51,801 nucleotides of DNA, taken from contig JFMF01000195.1 in the NCBI GenBank assembly GCA_000635535.1, positions 1 to 51,801 of the forward strand. Direction: 5' to 3'. A program made the position numbers and the translations under genes. A model generated the notes under the pieces. That model was not told where the DNA came from and did not search any database. It saw only the letters and a program-made list of their open reading frames with translations. This document shows positions 1 through 9,902 of this stretch, piece after piece (within the stretch, counting starts at the first letter, position 1; each line of letters begins with the position of its first letter). The stretch is from Prochlorococcus sp. scB243_496M6. Lineage in GTDB: Bacteria; Cyanobacteriota; Cyanobacteriia; PCC-6307; Cyanobiaceae.

Positions 1-3000
1 ATACTCTTGCTAAGTTTTACAAAAAATACTTGTTCTGAATTAAGAGATAAAATACTCTCGAGATTTCATAATTTAAAATTATATTTGCAAAGTAATAATG
101 AAAGTAAGATAGATAATACTCTTAAGGATTGGTATCTAAATTTTAAGGACAAGGATAAATCTAAGGAAAAAATAATTTCCGAAATTGATAATTTTATAAA
201 TCAATTCTATAAGTTAAAAGTAACTACGTTCCATGCTTTTTGTAATAATCTTATAGATGAATATAGTATTGAAATAGGTGTAACTCAAGATCCATATATT
301 GAGAATAATATTGATAATTTGTATAAAGATGTAGTAGATAATTTGTGGATTGATGATTTTCTGAATCTTAATCATGAGATTATTTCAGCAGTCAACAAAA
401 AAAAAATAATAGTTCTAGATTTGGAAGTAGGATCAATAAGTCATTTTTTGTAGAAATTTTAAAAAATATAGATCAAGAAAATATTTGTAAATTTCAAATA
501 AATAATAAATATAAGATTATTGATTTAAATAATTACTTTAATGAATTTTTTTATTTAAATTGGAACGAGTTTTGTTTTGAATGGAATAAGAAAGGTAAGG
601 AATTATTTTTACAAATCATAGAGTTGGGAAAATTAATTAAGGATAGTGGTGGAAAAAGTCAAATATATGCTGCAAAACCAAGAAATGATAAGTTTAATCA
701 AATAAATTGTTGGATTGAAGAGATTAACAAAAGGCTTAATTCTAAAAATGTTATTGATTTTATATATGATATATCTAAGGATGATCTTTTATCTAAATAT
801 TTTTACATTGAAAATATATCTAAAGAAATTAATAAACATAATCTAAAATTAGATTTTACTAAATTTAATTTATTACAAGATAAAATTTATAAAATAAAAG
901 AAGGTTTCTTTACTGAATTTGTAAGAATATTTACCCAATTAGCTTATATAAAATTAATTGAATTAAAGAAAAGTCTTTCTATTTTTAACTTTAATGATCT
1001 TATAAAGACTGTAGAAAATACATTTCTTGATTCGGAAATTAGTAATAGTAATACTCTATCTAAAATTCAAAAAAGATTTAAATGTGTCTTAGTTGATGAG
1101 TTCCAAGATACAGATATTAATCAGTGGAATTTAATAAAAAAGTTCTTTAATACAAAAAATAATTTTTTGCTTTGTGTAGGAGATCCAAAACAAGCGATTT
1201 ACAAATTTAGAGGTGGAGATATTGAAACTTACTTAGATGCAAGATCTACTGCAATCGAAGTTTTTAGTCTTACAGATAACTATAGATCCTCAAAAAAGTT
1301 AATCGATGTTCTTAATAAACTTTATAAGAATGGACTTAAACAATCACAACTAAACTATAGTAAATTAACCTCTAGAATTAATGAAAATATTAATCATGAA
1401 TATAATTTTAATGATGTATTTGAAATTGTAGAATTTTCAAAAAAAGAGACTGATATAGAGGATCTTGTAACTCATTACATAGTTAACTTTATTTTAAATA
1501 ATAAAGAAATTAATATTAGTAAAATTGCGATTCTTACATTAAATAATTCGCAATGCTTAGATTTTAAAAAAAAATTAAATCAGTTTAACCTACCATGCAA
1601 AATTCAAAATAAACAAAATATTTTTGATACAGAAGCAAGTTCTCTACTACTTTTATTAATTGAATGTTTATTAAATCCGAGATCTTTAAAAAATATAACT
1701 TTGCTTGCTACTTCAAAGTTTATAGAAATAAAATTAGAAGATTTACTTGATCATGGAATTAGTAATAAATTAGAAATTTTAATTAATAAATGCATTACTT
1801 GGTCCCAAGAACTAAGAGAAAAAGGTTTTTTAAACATTGTTAATGAACTACTTATAAATTACAAGTCCTCCTCAATTATTCAAGATTTAGATTTAAATTC
1901 AAATCTATTTCAACTTTCAAAAATTGTAGAAATAGAATTAATAAATAATGATTTTGACCTCAACATAGTTTTCAATTGGTATAAAAATCAGTTAGATCAT
2001 ATTTTAAGAATTTCTACTGGAGAAGATTTTTTGACGAAAGATTATAATCTTCAAAGTGGAATAAATCTTTCTACCATTCATAGTAGTAAAGGCCTAGAAT
2101 TTGATATAGTCCTATGTCCATATCTCTCAATTATTTCAAATAAGTCAAATAAAATTAAAGGACCTCTTTGGAAATCAAATATTGATAGAAATATATACGT
2201 TAATATTTCTAATAATTACGCGAAGGTAGAAAAATTTAAATTAACAGAAGAGGAAGATTTATTTAAAGAGAGTGAGAGGTTAATTTATGTAGCACTTACA
2301 AGGAGCAAATATAAACTTATTGTTTTTAATGATTTAGAGGATACAAATAATATTTTAAATAATGATTTACTTAATAATTTGGAAAATATTAATATTTATA
2401 AGTCTACTTTTGAAGTCAGGATAGAAAAAGAGAAAATAAAAGAAATTTTTTCTAAGTTCCAAACCAACCGATTGAATAATAATCTTTGGAAAATCGATAA
2501 CGTTAATAAGAAAATATCTAATGTATTAAAATCTGATCAATTTATTACTTATTCAAGTTATTCTTCTTGGATACGTAAAGATAAAAATATTGATGCAGTC
2601 ATTAATCAATTTAAGGATTATGAAGATAATATTTCAATTGTCAATGATTCAAATTTTAAGAATTTAAAGAATTATCCTAATTATTTTTCTTATCCAAATC
2701 CCTTAAGTGAATTTCCAAAAGGAACTATTGCTGGGACTTGCCTGCACAAAATAATAGAAAGATTTGAATTTAGAAACGATAATAATCAAGAATTAATTGA
2801 TTTAATTATTGAGGAATTGAACTTTCATCAAATCGATACATCTTTGGCTTTTAAAGTAAAAGATGCGATTTTAAGAATTATAAATATATCTTTAGGAAGA
2901 GAATTACAAAATAAGAAACTAGTTGATATTCCAAATGAATACTTAATTAAGGAACTCAAATATGATTTAACCCTATCTTATGAAGGTAGAAATATTAATT

Positions 3001-3497
3001 CTAATGATATATCAAATTGCTTTCTTTTAGATCAGGAATATGAATTTGGTGAAGAATATGCAAATAAAATAAATGATCTTCAAATTATGAACAAAGGCTT
3101 CCATTCAGGATGTATTGATTGTGTTTTTCCTGTAGGAAATAATTTAGAAGATAGTAAATGGTGGTTAATTGATTGGAAAAGTAATTTGATATCTGGTAGT
3201 GATAATAGTGATTGTTTACCAAGAAACTATAACTATGAAAACATGAGAAATGAAATGATTAAACATCATTATCCATTGCAATCTCATCTTTATTTATTAG
3301 CATTGCATAGATTATTAAAGTGGCGACTTAAAAATTATCAACCACATAAACATCTAGGAGGATATATATATTTGTTTTTAAAGGGATTGCCAGATTTTAA
3401 ATTATTTGAAAAATCTAAATCTGAAGATATATCTCCAGGTATTTTTATTAGCAAAGCACCTTTAAAAAGAATTAATTATTTAGATAACCTTTTTTAG
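1..3497 (+). CDS. recB: RecB, exodeoxyribonuclease V beta subunit (5' partial, frameshifted)
   Basis: RecB is the helicase-nuclease subunit of the RecBCD double-strand-break repair enzyme. The window opens inside the gene, so the Walker A region is missing. Visible in order: a motif Ia-like TTFHAFC, motif II VDEFQDTD (near 1092), motif III GDPKQAIYKFRGG, motif IV DNYRSS, motif V STIHSSKGLEFD, motif VI YVALTRSK, and a C-terminal RecB-family nuclease with GCIDCVF (near 3109) and LIDWKSN (near 3165), holding the metal-binding D...DxK residues. The frame open from base 1 stops at 453, while the frame carrying the rest is open from base 408 to 3497. The switch falls in an A10 run (397-406); one more A restores a single frame of about 1165 visible residues. 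recD follows after one base, indicating an operon. The family call is secure; whether the frameshift is real is not. Confidence 0.93.
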
Positions 3498-3498
3498 A

Positions 3499-5202
3499 AT
3501 GAATAAAAATAATACAGATATAGCAAGGTTTCAATACGATCATATATTTAATTTAATTTTAGATATTTTCAAATTTAGTGAAAAAAAATATGGAAATTTC
3601 GTAAAAGATGTAATACGAATTTTATTAGAGTTTGAAAAAAATGGTGAAACTATTATTGATGTTGACAATAGTTTAATAACTTTTGAATTATTAGAAGATG
3701 GTTGGCCCAATAAACATATAGATGTTCTAAAAAATATAGGTTTGATTGGTTCCCTACATTCTCCATTCCTACTAGTAAATAGAAAATTATCCTTGTCAAA
3801 ATGGTCAAAAAAGATAGAAAGAGTTATTAATTTATTTCTAAAAAAAATTGATACCGATAATTTAATGAACTCAATAATTTATAAAGATGATAATAAAATT
3901 GATCAAATTAAAAATATATTTAAATATTCAAACTTAGTTTTCCTTCAAGGAGGACCAGGAACCGGTAAAACTACTTTAATAATAAAATTAATACTAGAAC
4001 TCCTTCAAATTGATAACTTTTTAAATATTGGTTTGTCTGCTCCAACTGGAAAAGCTACAGCTCGTTTAAAAGAAGCTCTCAATGATAAAAAAAATATTTC
4101 CTTTAGCAAGCGTCTAGACCAAATAGAATTTCAAACTTTACATAGATGGATTTTAAATTCTCAAAATAAATCTCTTAAGTTGAAATTTAAGCTAAAAGAG
4201 CTTGATTTTTTCATAATTGATGAAATGTCAATGGTTAATATCGATTTGATTGAATCAGTTTTAAATTTGCTAGCAAAGGACTGTAAAATTATTTTAGTTG
4301 GAGATAAAAATCAATTGTCTCCAGTAAATAACTGTTCTATATGGAATTATTTGTTTGAATATTCCGATAATAGTTCAATTAAATCTTGTGTAGTAAATTT
4401 AGAAAAAACTTATAGAAATATTGGAGACATAGCATTAATTAGTAGTTTAATATTTAATAATGATTTTTCTTTACTTAATCAAAAGATAAAAGAATTAGAA
4501 AAAGATAATAATTCAAAAGAAATTACTATTTCAAAAAGTAGAGAAAAAAATATTCCAAAAGATCTATTATTTTCGATTACAAGTCATCTAAAACAGTTAA
4601 ATGTTTCAACTTCAAATTTAAGTAAAAAAAAATATATATTTGATGAGTGTATTGATAATTTATTACTTTATGAAAAAGATTTAGTAGATAAGATATTTCT
4701 GGATTTACAAAGTCAATTGATTTTATGCGAAAAAAATTCCGGAATATGGAGCGTTGAATATTTGAATGAAATTGTTTTTGGTCAAAAAAAACCCATTGAC
4801 CTTAAAACTCTTAAAGAGGGTGTTCCGATCATGTGTACAAAAAATAATAATGAACTTGGATTGTCAAATGGGGATATTGGAGTACTTATAGGTTTAAAAA
4901 ATAAAAGAAAATATCTTTTTAGAAAATTTAATGATAATAACGAAGAAATTGTCGCATTAATTGATCCATCTAATTTAGAAAATGTTGTACCAGCAATAGC
5001 CATTACTATTCATAAATCTCAAGGAAGTGAATCTGAAAAAGTAAACATTTTGTGGTCCAAGAATTTTAGAAGAAATCAATATGTTTTAAAAGAAAAAAAA
5101 GATAATCAAAATATCTTTTGCAGAGATAATTTTGAAAGAAGGTTATTTTATACTGCTGTTACAAGAGCGAAAAAATCTTTAAATATATATTATTTAAATT
5201 AA
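3499..5202 (+). CDS. recD: RecD, exodeoxyribonuclease V alpha subunit
   Basis: RecD is the second helicase motor of RecBCD, a 5'-3' SF1 helicase. The 567-residue product has Walker A GGPGTGKTT at about residue 151, a PTGKATARL motif, Walker B IIDEMSM near residue 241, a VGDKNQLSPV motif III, and C-terminal ITIHKSQGSE and FYTAVTRAKK motifs. Length is close to the family norm (about 600). The ATG lies one base after the recB stop, so translation is probably coupled. No recC is visible, and the region upstream of recB is outside the window. Base composition matches the neighbours. Confidence 0.93.
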   Translation: MNKNNTDIARFQYDHIFNLILDIFKFSEKKYGNFVKDVIRILLEFEKNGETIIDVDNSLITFELLEDGWPNKHIDVLKNIGLIGSLHSPFLLVNRKLSLSKWSKKIERVINLFLKKIDTDNLMNSIIYKDDNKIDQIKNIFKYSNLVFLQGGPGTGKTTLIIKLILELLQIDNFLNIGLSAPTGKATARLKEALNDKKNISFSKRLDQIEFQTLHRWILNSQNKSLKLKFKLKELDFFIIDEMSMVNIDLIESVLNLLAKDCKIILVGDKNQLSPVNNCSIWNYLFEYSDNSSIKSCVVNLEKTYRNIGDIALISSLIFNNDFSLLNQKIKELEKDNNSKEITISKSREKNIPKDLLFSITSHLKQLNVSTSNLSKKKYIFDECIDNLLLYEKDLVDKIFLDLQSQLILCEKNSGIWSVEYLNEIVFGQKKPIDLKTLKEGVPIMCTKNNNELGLSNGDIGVLIGLKNKRKYLFRKFNDNNEEIVALIDPSNLENVVPAIAITIHKSQGSESEKVNILWSKNFRRNQYVLKEKKDNQNIFCRDNFERRLFYTAVTRAKKSLNIYYLN

Positions 5203-5223
5203 ATTTTATTTTTGAGAAATTAG

Positions 5224-5247
5224 TAATATCTTAACCCTAAGATGTTA
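5224..5247 (+). promoter_or_regulatory. inverted repeat 1 in the deaD leader
   Basis: Bases 5224-5233 pair with 5238-5247 (ten pairs, one of them U-G) around an ACCC tetraloop. No T run follows, so it is not a standard intrinsic terminator for recD. It may be part of the structured 5' leader of the downstream helicase gene or an operator. Its last bases could alternatively pair with 5273-5280 (GTT/AAC and GATTA/TAATC with a bulged A), so two leader folds are possible. Confidence 0.4.
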
Positions 5248-5304
5248 GATTAATAACTCGGCTCTGTAAGGCTAATCAACAACTTAAGTCAATTTAGATA
5301 TTTG

Positions 5305-5339
5305 TTGAATGCCTAATCAGAAGATTATTAGGCATTTAA
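5305..5339 (+). promoter_or_regulatory. hairpin abutting the deaD start codon
   Basis: Bases 5305-5317 pair with 5327-5339: thirteen consecutive pairs including one G-U, with a perfect ten-base core AATGCCTAAT/ATTAGGCATT and a nine-base loop CAGAAGATT. The helix ends one base before the ATG at 5341, so in RNA it would cover the ribosome landing zone. The loop holds a purine-rich AGAAG. A role in translational control of the helicase is inference; the pairing is directly visible. Confidence 0.6.
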
Positions 5340-5340
5340 A

Positions 5341-7140
5341 ATGGCTTTAAAAAAAGATAGTAACTCTCTTGGTAGTGATCAGGAAAAGTCTCAGAATAAA
5401 GATTCTTCCCTATTAGAGTTCAAGAACTTAGAGAACAAAAAAGAAATTGAATCTCAACTATTGGAAGTATCGAAAGGAGATGAGAATGAGAATGAGAATG
5501 AGAATGAGAATGGATTTCTCGAGTTTGGTTTTAATCAATCGATCTTAAACTCGTTAATAAATAAAGGATATAAAAATCCAACTCCCATCCAAAAAGCTGC
5601 AATTCCCGAACTAATGTTAGGCAGGGATTTACTAGGCCAAGCACAAACAGGAACAGGAAAGACTGCAGCTTTCGCATTACCATTAATAGAAAAACTTAAA
5701 GATAATAAAGAATTAAATGCAAAAGTTTTAGTTATGACTCCTACAAGAGAATTAGCAACTCAAGTGGCAGAATCTTTTAAAAGTTATAGTTCTGAATCTA
5801 GTAATTTTAAGACCGTTGCAATATATGGAGGTACCGACTATCGAAATCAAATTTCCGCATTAAAAAGAAAAGTTGATGTAGTAGTTGGGACCCCAGGCCG
5901 AATAATGGATCATATAAGGCAGGGGACTTTTAAAATTAAAGATATAAGCTGTCTTGTTTTAGATGAGGCAGATGAAATGTTAAATATGGGTTTTCTTGAA
6001 GATATTGAATGGATAATAGATCAACTTCCGGAAAATAAGCAGATGGTATTGTTTTCAGCAACAATGCCCAGTGAGATAAGAAATATAGCAAAAAAATATC
6101 TAAATGATCCCGCCGAAATATTAATCAAAAGTGTCAAAAAAGAAACTCAATTAATTTCGCAAAAATTTCTATATGTACAAAGGCATCATAAGTTAGATGC
6201 TTTAAAAAGAATACTAGAACTTAATAACGAGGGAGTAATTATTTTTGTTAGGACAAAACTACTTACTACTTCAATAGCTGAAGCTTTAGAGAATTCAGGT
6301 CATACTGTGGCAGTACTCAATGGAGATATACCTCAAAATCAAAGAGAAAATACTGTAGATAGATTGAAAAAAGGATTTATTAATATCCTTGTTGCAACTG
6401 ATGTCGCAGCTAGAGGATTAGATGTTGAGAGGATAAAACTTGTTGTTAATTACGATTTTCCTTTTGACAAGGAAACATATACTCATAGAATTGGAAGAAC
6501 TGGAAGGGCAGGCAGATCAGGAGAAGCAATTTTATTTGTTAATCAAAGAGAAAAACATTTTTTAAGAAATTTAGAAAACTCAACAAGAACCAAGATTGAA
6601 GAAATTAATATACCAAGTAATAAAATAATAAATGAAAAAAGGATGGAGAAACTTATAGATAATGTTAATGAGAGTTCTTTAGTTAAAGATGAAAATGAAG
6701 AAAATAAAGCTTTGATTATTGATGTACTAGATAATTTAAAAGAAAAATACTCAATGGATGACTCAAATATTGCAATGGCGGCGATTAATTTAGTAATAGG
6801 TAATAAATCATTTTTTGTTAATGACGATGATTCTTGGATTAATAAACAAAATAATACTGATCGAAATAGATCAAATAGAAATATTAATAATCGTATGAGA
6901 AATTCTAATAGAAGAAATAATTATCAAAATGATTCTTTTGAAACCTACAAATTTAACTTTGGTAAATTTGATGGAGTTAGAGTTGCAAATATTATATCCT
7001 CAATCTGTAATTCAACTAATATAAATGGTAGATCCATTGGTAAGATACAGATTTTTAATGATTATAGTTTGGTAGATTTACCCAGAGATCTGCATAAAGA
7101 AACTAAAAATAAATTAAAAAAAATTAAAGTCAGAAACTAG
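5341..7140 (+). CDS. deaD: DEAD-box ATP-dependent RNA helicase
   Basis: An RNA helicase that remodels structured RNA; DeaD/CsdA/CrhR relatives act in ribosome assembly and cold acclimation. The 599-residue product has a low-complexity acidic N-terminus with five Glu-Asn repeats, a Q motif TPIQ, AQTGTGKT at about 101, PTRELA, GTPGRI, DEAD at about 208, SAT, ARGLD, and HRIGRTGRAG near 382. An Arg/Asn-rich linker follows, then a C-terminal DbpA-type RNA-binding domain (about 540-599). The ATG is the only good start before the conserved core. It sits directly behind a 13-bp hairpin, suggesting post-transcriptional control. The exact subfamily (DeaD or CrhR-like) is inferred from the C-terminal domain. 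Confidence 0.93.
   Translation: MALKKDSNSLGSDQEKSQNKDSSLLEFKNLENKKEIESQLLEVSKGDENENENENENGFLEFGFNQSILNSLINKGYKNPTPIQKAAIPELMLGRDLLGQAQTGTGKTAAFALPLIEKLKDNKELNAKVLVMTPTRELATQVAESFKSYSSESSNFKTVAIYGGTDYRNQISALKRKVDVVVGTPGRIMDHIRQGTFKIKDISCLVLDEADEMLNMGFLEDIEWIIDQLPENKQMVLFSATMPSEIRNIAKKYLNDPAEILIKSVKKETQLISQKFLYVQRHHKLDALKRILELNNEGVIIFVRTKLLTTSIAEALENSGHTVAVLNGDIPQNQRENTVDRLKKGFINILVATDVAARGLDVERIKLVVNYDFPFDKETYTHRIGRTGRAGRSGEAILFVNQREKHFLRNLENSTRTKIEEINIPSNKIINEKRMEKLIDNVNESSLVKDENEENKALIIDVLDNLKEKYSMDDSNIAMAAINLVIGNKSFFVNDDDSWINKQNNTDRNRSNRNINNRMRNSNRRNNYQNDSFETYKFNFGKFDGVRVANIISSICNSTNINGRSIGKIQIFNDYSLVDLPRDLHKETKNKLKKIKVRN
5482..5511 (+). repeat. GAGAAT hexanucleotide tandem repeat, five copies
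   Basis: Five perfect copies of GAGAAT lie in frame in the 5' part of the helicase gene and encode (Glu-Asn)5 in the disordered N-terminal tail. Because the unit is six bases, copy-number change alters tail length without breaking the frame. Confidence 0.95.
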
Positions 7141-7149
7141 TGATAAATA

Positions 7150-7443
7150 ATGAAAGTTAGCAAATATAATTTCTTTATTTTTGTGAATCTGATGATACTA
7201 TTCAACTCCTTTAATAGCTATTATTTAGCTCAAACAAAACAAAATTCAATCATAAAATTACTTTGTCTTCAGAGTGTCAAAGAGGAGATGATGAAAGCAG
7301 AAATGGTATATAGTGAAGAAATTGCTAATGAAACTTGTGATTGTTACTACGAACAATTTATGCAAACTGCAAGTCATCAAGATGCAAAAACAAAATGTAA
7401 ATTAGAAACTAAAGAAAATTTAAATCATAATAGAAAAATTTAA
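7150..7443 (+). CDS. small secreted cysteine-containing protein, unknown function
   Basis: A 97-residue product I cannot assign to a family. Residues 1-27 look like a Sec signal peptide: Lys-rich start, hydrophobic core FFIFVNLMILF, then small/polar residues. The mature part is mostly polar and helical with four cysteines (C39, C63, C65, C83), including a C-x-C, which would suit disulfides or metal binding in the periplasm. It starts nine bases after the helicase stop and ends eleven before the ABC exporter, on the same strand, so it is probably co-transcribed with one or both. The compact spacing supports a real gene; function is unknown. Confidence 0.65.
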   Translation: MKVSKYNFFIFVNLMILFNSFNSYYLAQTKQNSIIKLLCLQSVKEEMMKAEMVYSEEIANETCDCYYEQFMQTASHQDAKTKCKLETKENLNHNRKI

Positions 7444-7454
7444 TTATTATTTTT

Positions 7455-9227
7455 ATGAGGTCTAAGAACAATCAAAATCCAATAATTAGACTTTATTTAA
7501 ATCTGATTGAGGAAAGAAGGTTACTATTTTTTGCTTTTCTTAGTTCCATAATTAATAAAATATTAGATTTAGCTCCCCCTGTAATAATTGGTCTTGCAGT
7601 GGATATCGTTGTTAAGGAACAGAATTCATGGATTGCTGGTTTTGGAATAAAAGAAGTTCCAGCACAATTGATTTTTCTTGCATTTGCTTCAGGAATAGTT
7701 TGGTCTGGTGAATCCTCCTTTGAATATTTATATTCGATTTTATGGAGAAATTTGGCTCAGCTATCGCAACATAAATTAAGAATAAAAGCTTATGAGCATA
7801 TCCAGGAATTAGATATGGATTTTTTTGAAAATGATAATACTGGAAGGCTATTATCTATTTTGAATGATGATATAAATCAACTCGAGAGATTCCTGGACCA
7901 AGGGGCTAATCAGATTATTCAGTTATTTATAACTGTCTTAATTATTGGGGGCACTATGATTTTTGTTGCTCCAAAAATCGCTTTATTTGCTTTCTTTCCT
8001 ATTCCAATTATATTTTTAGGATCAATTAAATTTCAAAGGAAGCTTGCTCCAAAATATAGAGATGTTAGAAATAAAGCTGGACTGTTGGCATCAAGGCTTA
8101 ATAATAATTTAAGTGGAATTCTAACCATAAAAAGTTTTACTAAAGAAAAATGGGAACTAAATAGATTAAATAAAGAAAGTCTTGATTATCAAAGAAGTAA
8201 TAAGGCTGCAATAAAATTATCTTCTGCTTTTATCCCTCTTATAAGATTTGCAATTTTATTTGCTTTTATAGCGATTCTATTAATTGGAGGTTTCCAAACT
8301 TGGAATAAGACGCTTGATGTAGGTACTTATAGTTTTTTAGTATTTATTACACAAAGACTATTATGGCCTTTAACTACTTTGGGGCATGTTTTAGATGATT
8401 TTCAGAGATCTATGGCATCAATAGATAGAGTAATAGATCTCATAGATACTCCTATAAAAATAAAAGATGGAAAAATAAAAATTGAACCTAAAGATATCAA
8501 AGGAGAAATTATTTTTAATAAAGTATATTTTAATTATCCCGGACGAGATTTAACTTTAAAAAACATAAATTTCAAAATTGAAAATAACTCAACATTAGGA
8601 ATTGTTGGATTAACAGGTTCTGGGAAAAGTACAATAATAAAATTACTACTTAGAATTTATGATAGTAATAATGGGTTAATAACCTTAGATGGAGTTTCTA
8701 TTAAAGAAATAAATTTGAGGGATTTAAGAAAGTGTATCTCTTTAGTAAGTCAAGAAACTTATTTATTTCATGGCAGTGTACAAGAAAATATTGCTTATGG
8801 CTCAATCAACCCAAGTCTTAAAGATATTATTAAAGCTTCAAAGATTGCGGAAGCTCATAAATTTATTGAACAATTACCAGATGGTTATAAAACTATAGTG
8901 GGAGAAAGGGGCCAAAGGCTATCAGGCGGGCAACGTCAAAGAATTGCCTTGGCGAGAGCTGTTTTAAAGGATGCTCCAATATTAATACTAGATGAAGCTA
9001 CAGCTTCAGTTGATAATGAAACAGAGGCTTTAATTCAAAAATCGTTATCTAAAATCACAAAAGAAAGAACAACTATAGTAATAGCTCATAGATTAAGCAC
9101 TATAAAAAATGCTGATAATATTGTAGTTATTGATAAAGGTAAAATAGTTGAAAGCGGAAAACATGAAAAACTATTAGATCAGAACAAAATATATGCTGAT
9201 TTGTGGAATGTTCAAGTAGGAATCTAG
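7455..9227 (+). CDS. ABC exporter, fused permease and ATPase (MsbA/multidrug type)
   Basis: A 590-residue half-transporter in the inner membrane, expected to work as a homodimer. Residues about 20-320 form the six-helix ABC exporter membrane domain; the C-terminal half is the nucleotide-binding domain with Walker A GLTGSGKST (about 385), signature LSGGQRQR (about 489), Walker B ILILDEA (about 512), and a switch His in VIAHRLST. Lipid, peptide or drug substrates are all possible for this family, and the sequence does not decide. The ATG lies eleven bases after the small secreted protein gene. It converges with psbP across a 14-base gap. Confidence 0.9.
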   Translation: MRSKNNQNPIIRLYLNLIEERRLLFFAFLSSIINKILDLAPPVIIGLAVDIVVKEQNSWIAGFGIKEVPAQLIFLAFASGIVWSGESSFEYLYSILWRNLAQLSQHKLRIKAYEHIQELDMDFFENDNTGRLLSILNDDINQLERFLDQGANQIIQLFITVLIIGGTMIFVAPKIALFAFFPIPIIFLGSIKFQRKLAPKYRDVRNKAGLLASRLNNNLSGILTIKSFTKEKWELNRLNKESLDYQRSNKAAIKLSSAFIPLIRFAILFAFIAILLIGGFQTWNKTLDVGTYSFLVFITQRLLWPLTTLGHVLDDFQRSMASIDRVIDLIDTPIKIKDGKIKIEPKDIKGEIIFNKVYFNYPGRDLTLKNINFKIENNSTLGIVGLTGSGKSTIIKLLLRIYDSNNGLITLDGVSIKEINLRDLRKCISLVSQETYLFHGSVQENIAYGSINPSLKDIIKASKIAEAHKFIEQLPDGYKTIVGERGQRLSGGQRQRIALARAVLKDAPILILDEATASVDNETEALIQKSLSKITKERTTIVIAHRLSTIKNADNIVVIDKGKIVESGKHEKLLDQNKIYADLWNVQVGI

Positions 9228-9241
9228 TATGAATTTCTAAA

Positions 9242-9799
9242 CTATATTAAGAAGTTAAATGATTCAATTACGTTACTAAAAATACCGTCAACTTTATTCC
9301 ATCTTTCTTCATTTGTTCCCACAGCGAAAGTGTAAAGTGTTCCTCTATCAATTACGACAGTAGCTAATTCATGTCTTGCCTGTTCATTTAAATTTAATTC
9401 ATACTCTAAATCATAGAAAATATGATTGGATGCCTCCCTCTTATTGGCATTTAAAAGTTTTACCTCTCTACCTGAACCTTCGGGAGCAATGACTTTATCA
9501 ATTAATGTTTGACCTACTTCACTTGGGCTTCCTAATTGCTCTAATTGAACCTCTTTATTGACATCAGAAATAACTAAACTTAAGGTCTCATTACTATTTA
9601 TTAAATCATGATAAATAATTTCAGGTCCTCCATCGACTTTTACTCTAGTCCATCCTGTTGGATATAAAAATGCATATCTTCCATCTGGACTTTGATAAGC
9701 TTCTAATCCCGCATTTAGTCCGCCACTACAAGCACTCAGTGTAAAGCACAAAAAAACCAAAAATAAATATTTGAAAGGGTTAAATTTAATATTTTTCAT
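9242..9799 (-). CDS. psbP: PsbP-domain lipoprotein of photosystem II
   Basis: A 185-residue lumenal photosystem II accessory protein (CyanoP type). The N-terminus is a lipoprotein signal: hydrophobic stretch then lipobox LSAC with C24 as the lipidation site. The rest carries the PsbP fold pattern: YQSPDGRYAFLYPTGW near the start of the mature protein, LINSNETLSLVISDV in the middle, and a C-terminal FSNVIESF. In cyanobacteria the protein binds the thylakoid and has a minor role in PSII assembly or stability rather than the strong oxygen-evolving role of plant PsbP. It is monocistronic and divergent from recR. Confidence 0.88.
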   Translation of the reverse strand: MKNIKFNPFKYLFLVFLCFTLSACSGGLNAGLEAYQSPDGRYAFLYPTGWTRVKVDGGPEIIYHDLINSNETLSLVISDVNKEVQLEQLGSPSEVGQTLIDKVIAPEGSGREVKLLNANKREASNHIFYDLEYELNLNEQARHELATVVIDRGTLYTFAVGTNEERWNKVDGIFSNVIESFNFLI

Positions 9800-9902
9800 T
9801 TTGTTTGAAATTACTAACTAAAAACATAATAAGACATCAAAAGCAAACAATTATGGCAATTCGGAATTTTGCGTCTAAATTATCTCTAGAAATAGTTTAA
9901 TT

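Noticed and set aside
9853..9900. A 15-codon open frame (MAIRNFAS...) just before recR
   Set aside because: Too short to judge, no ribosome binding site, and no leader-peptide features; possible chance ORF.
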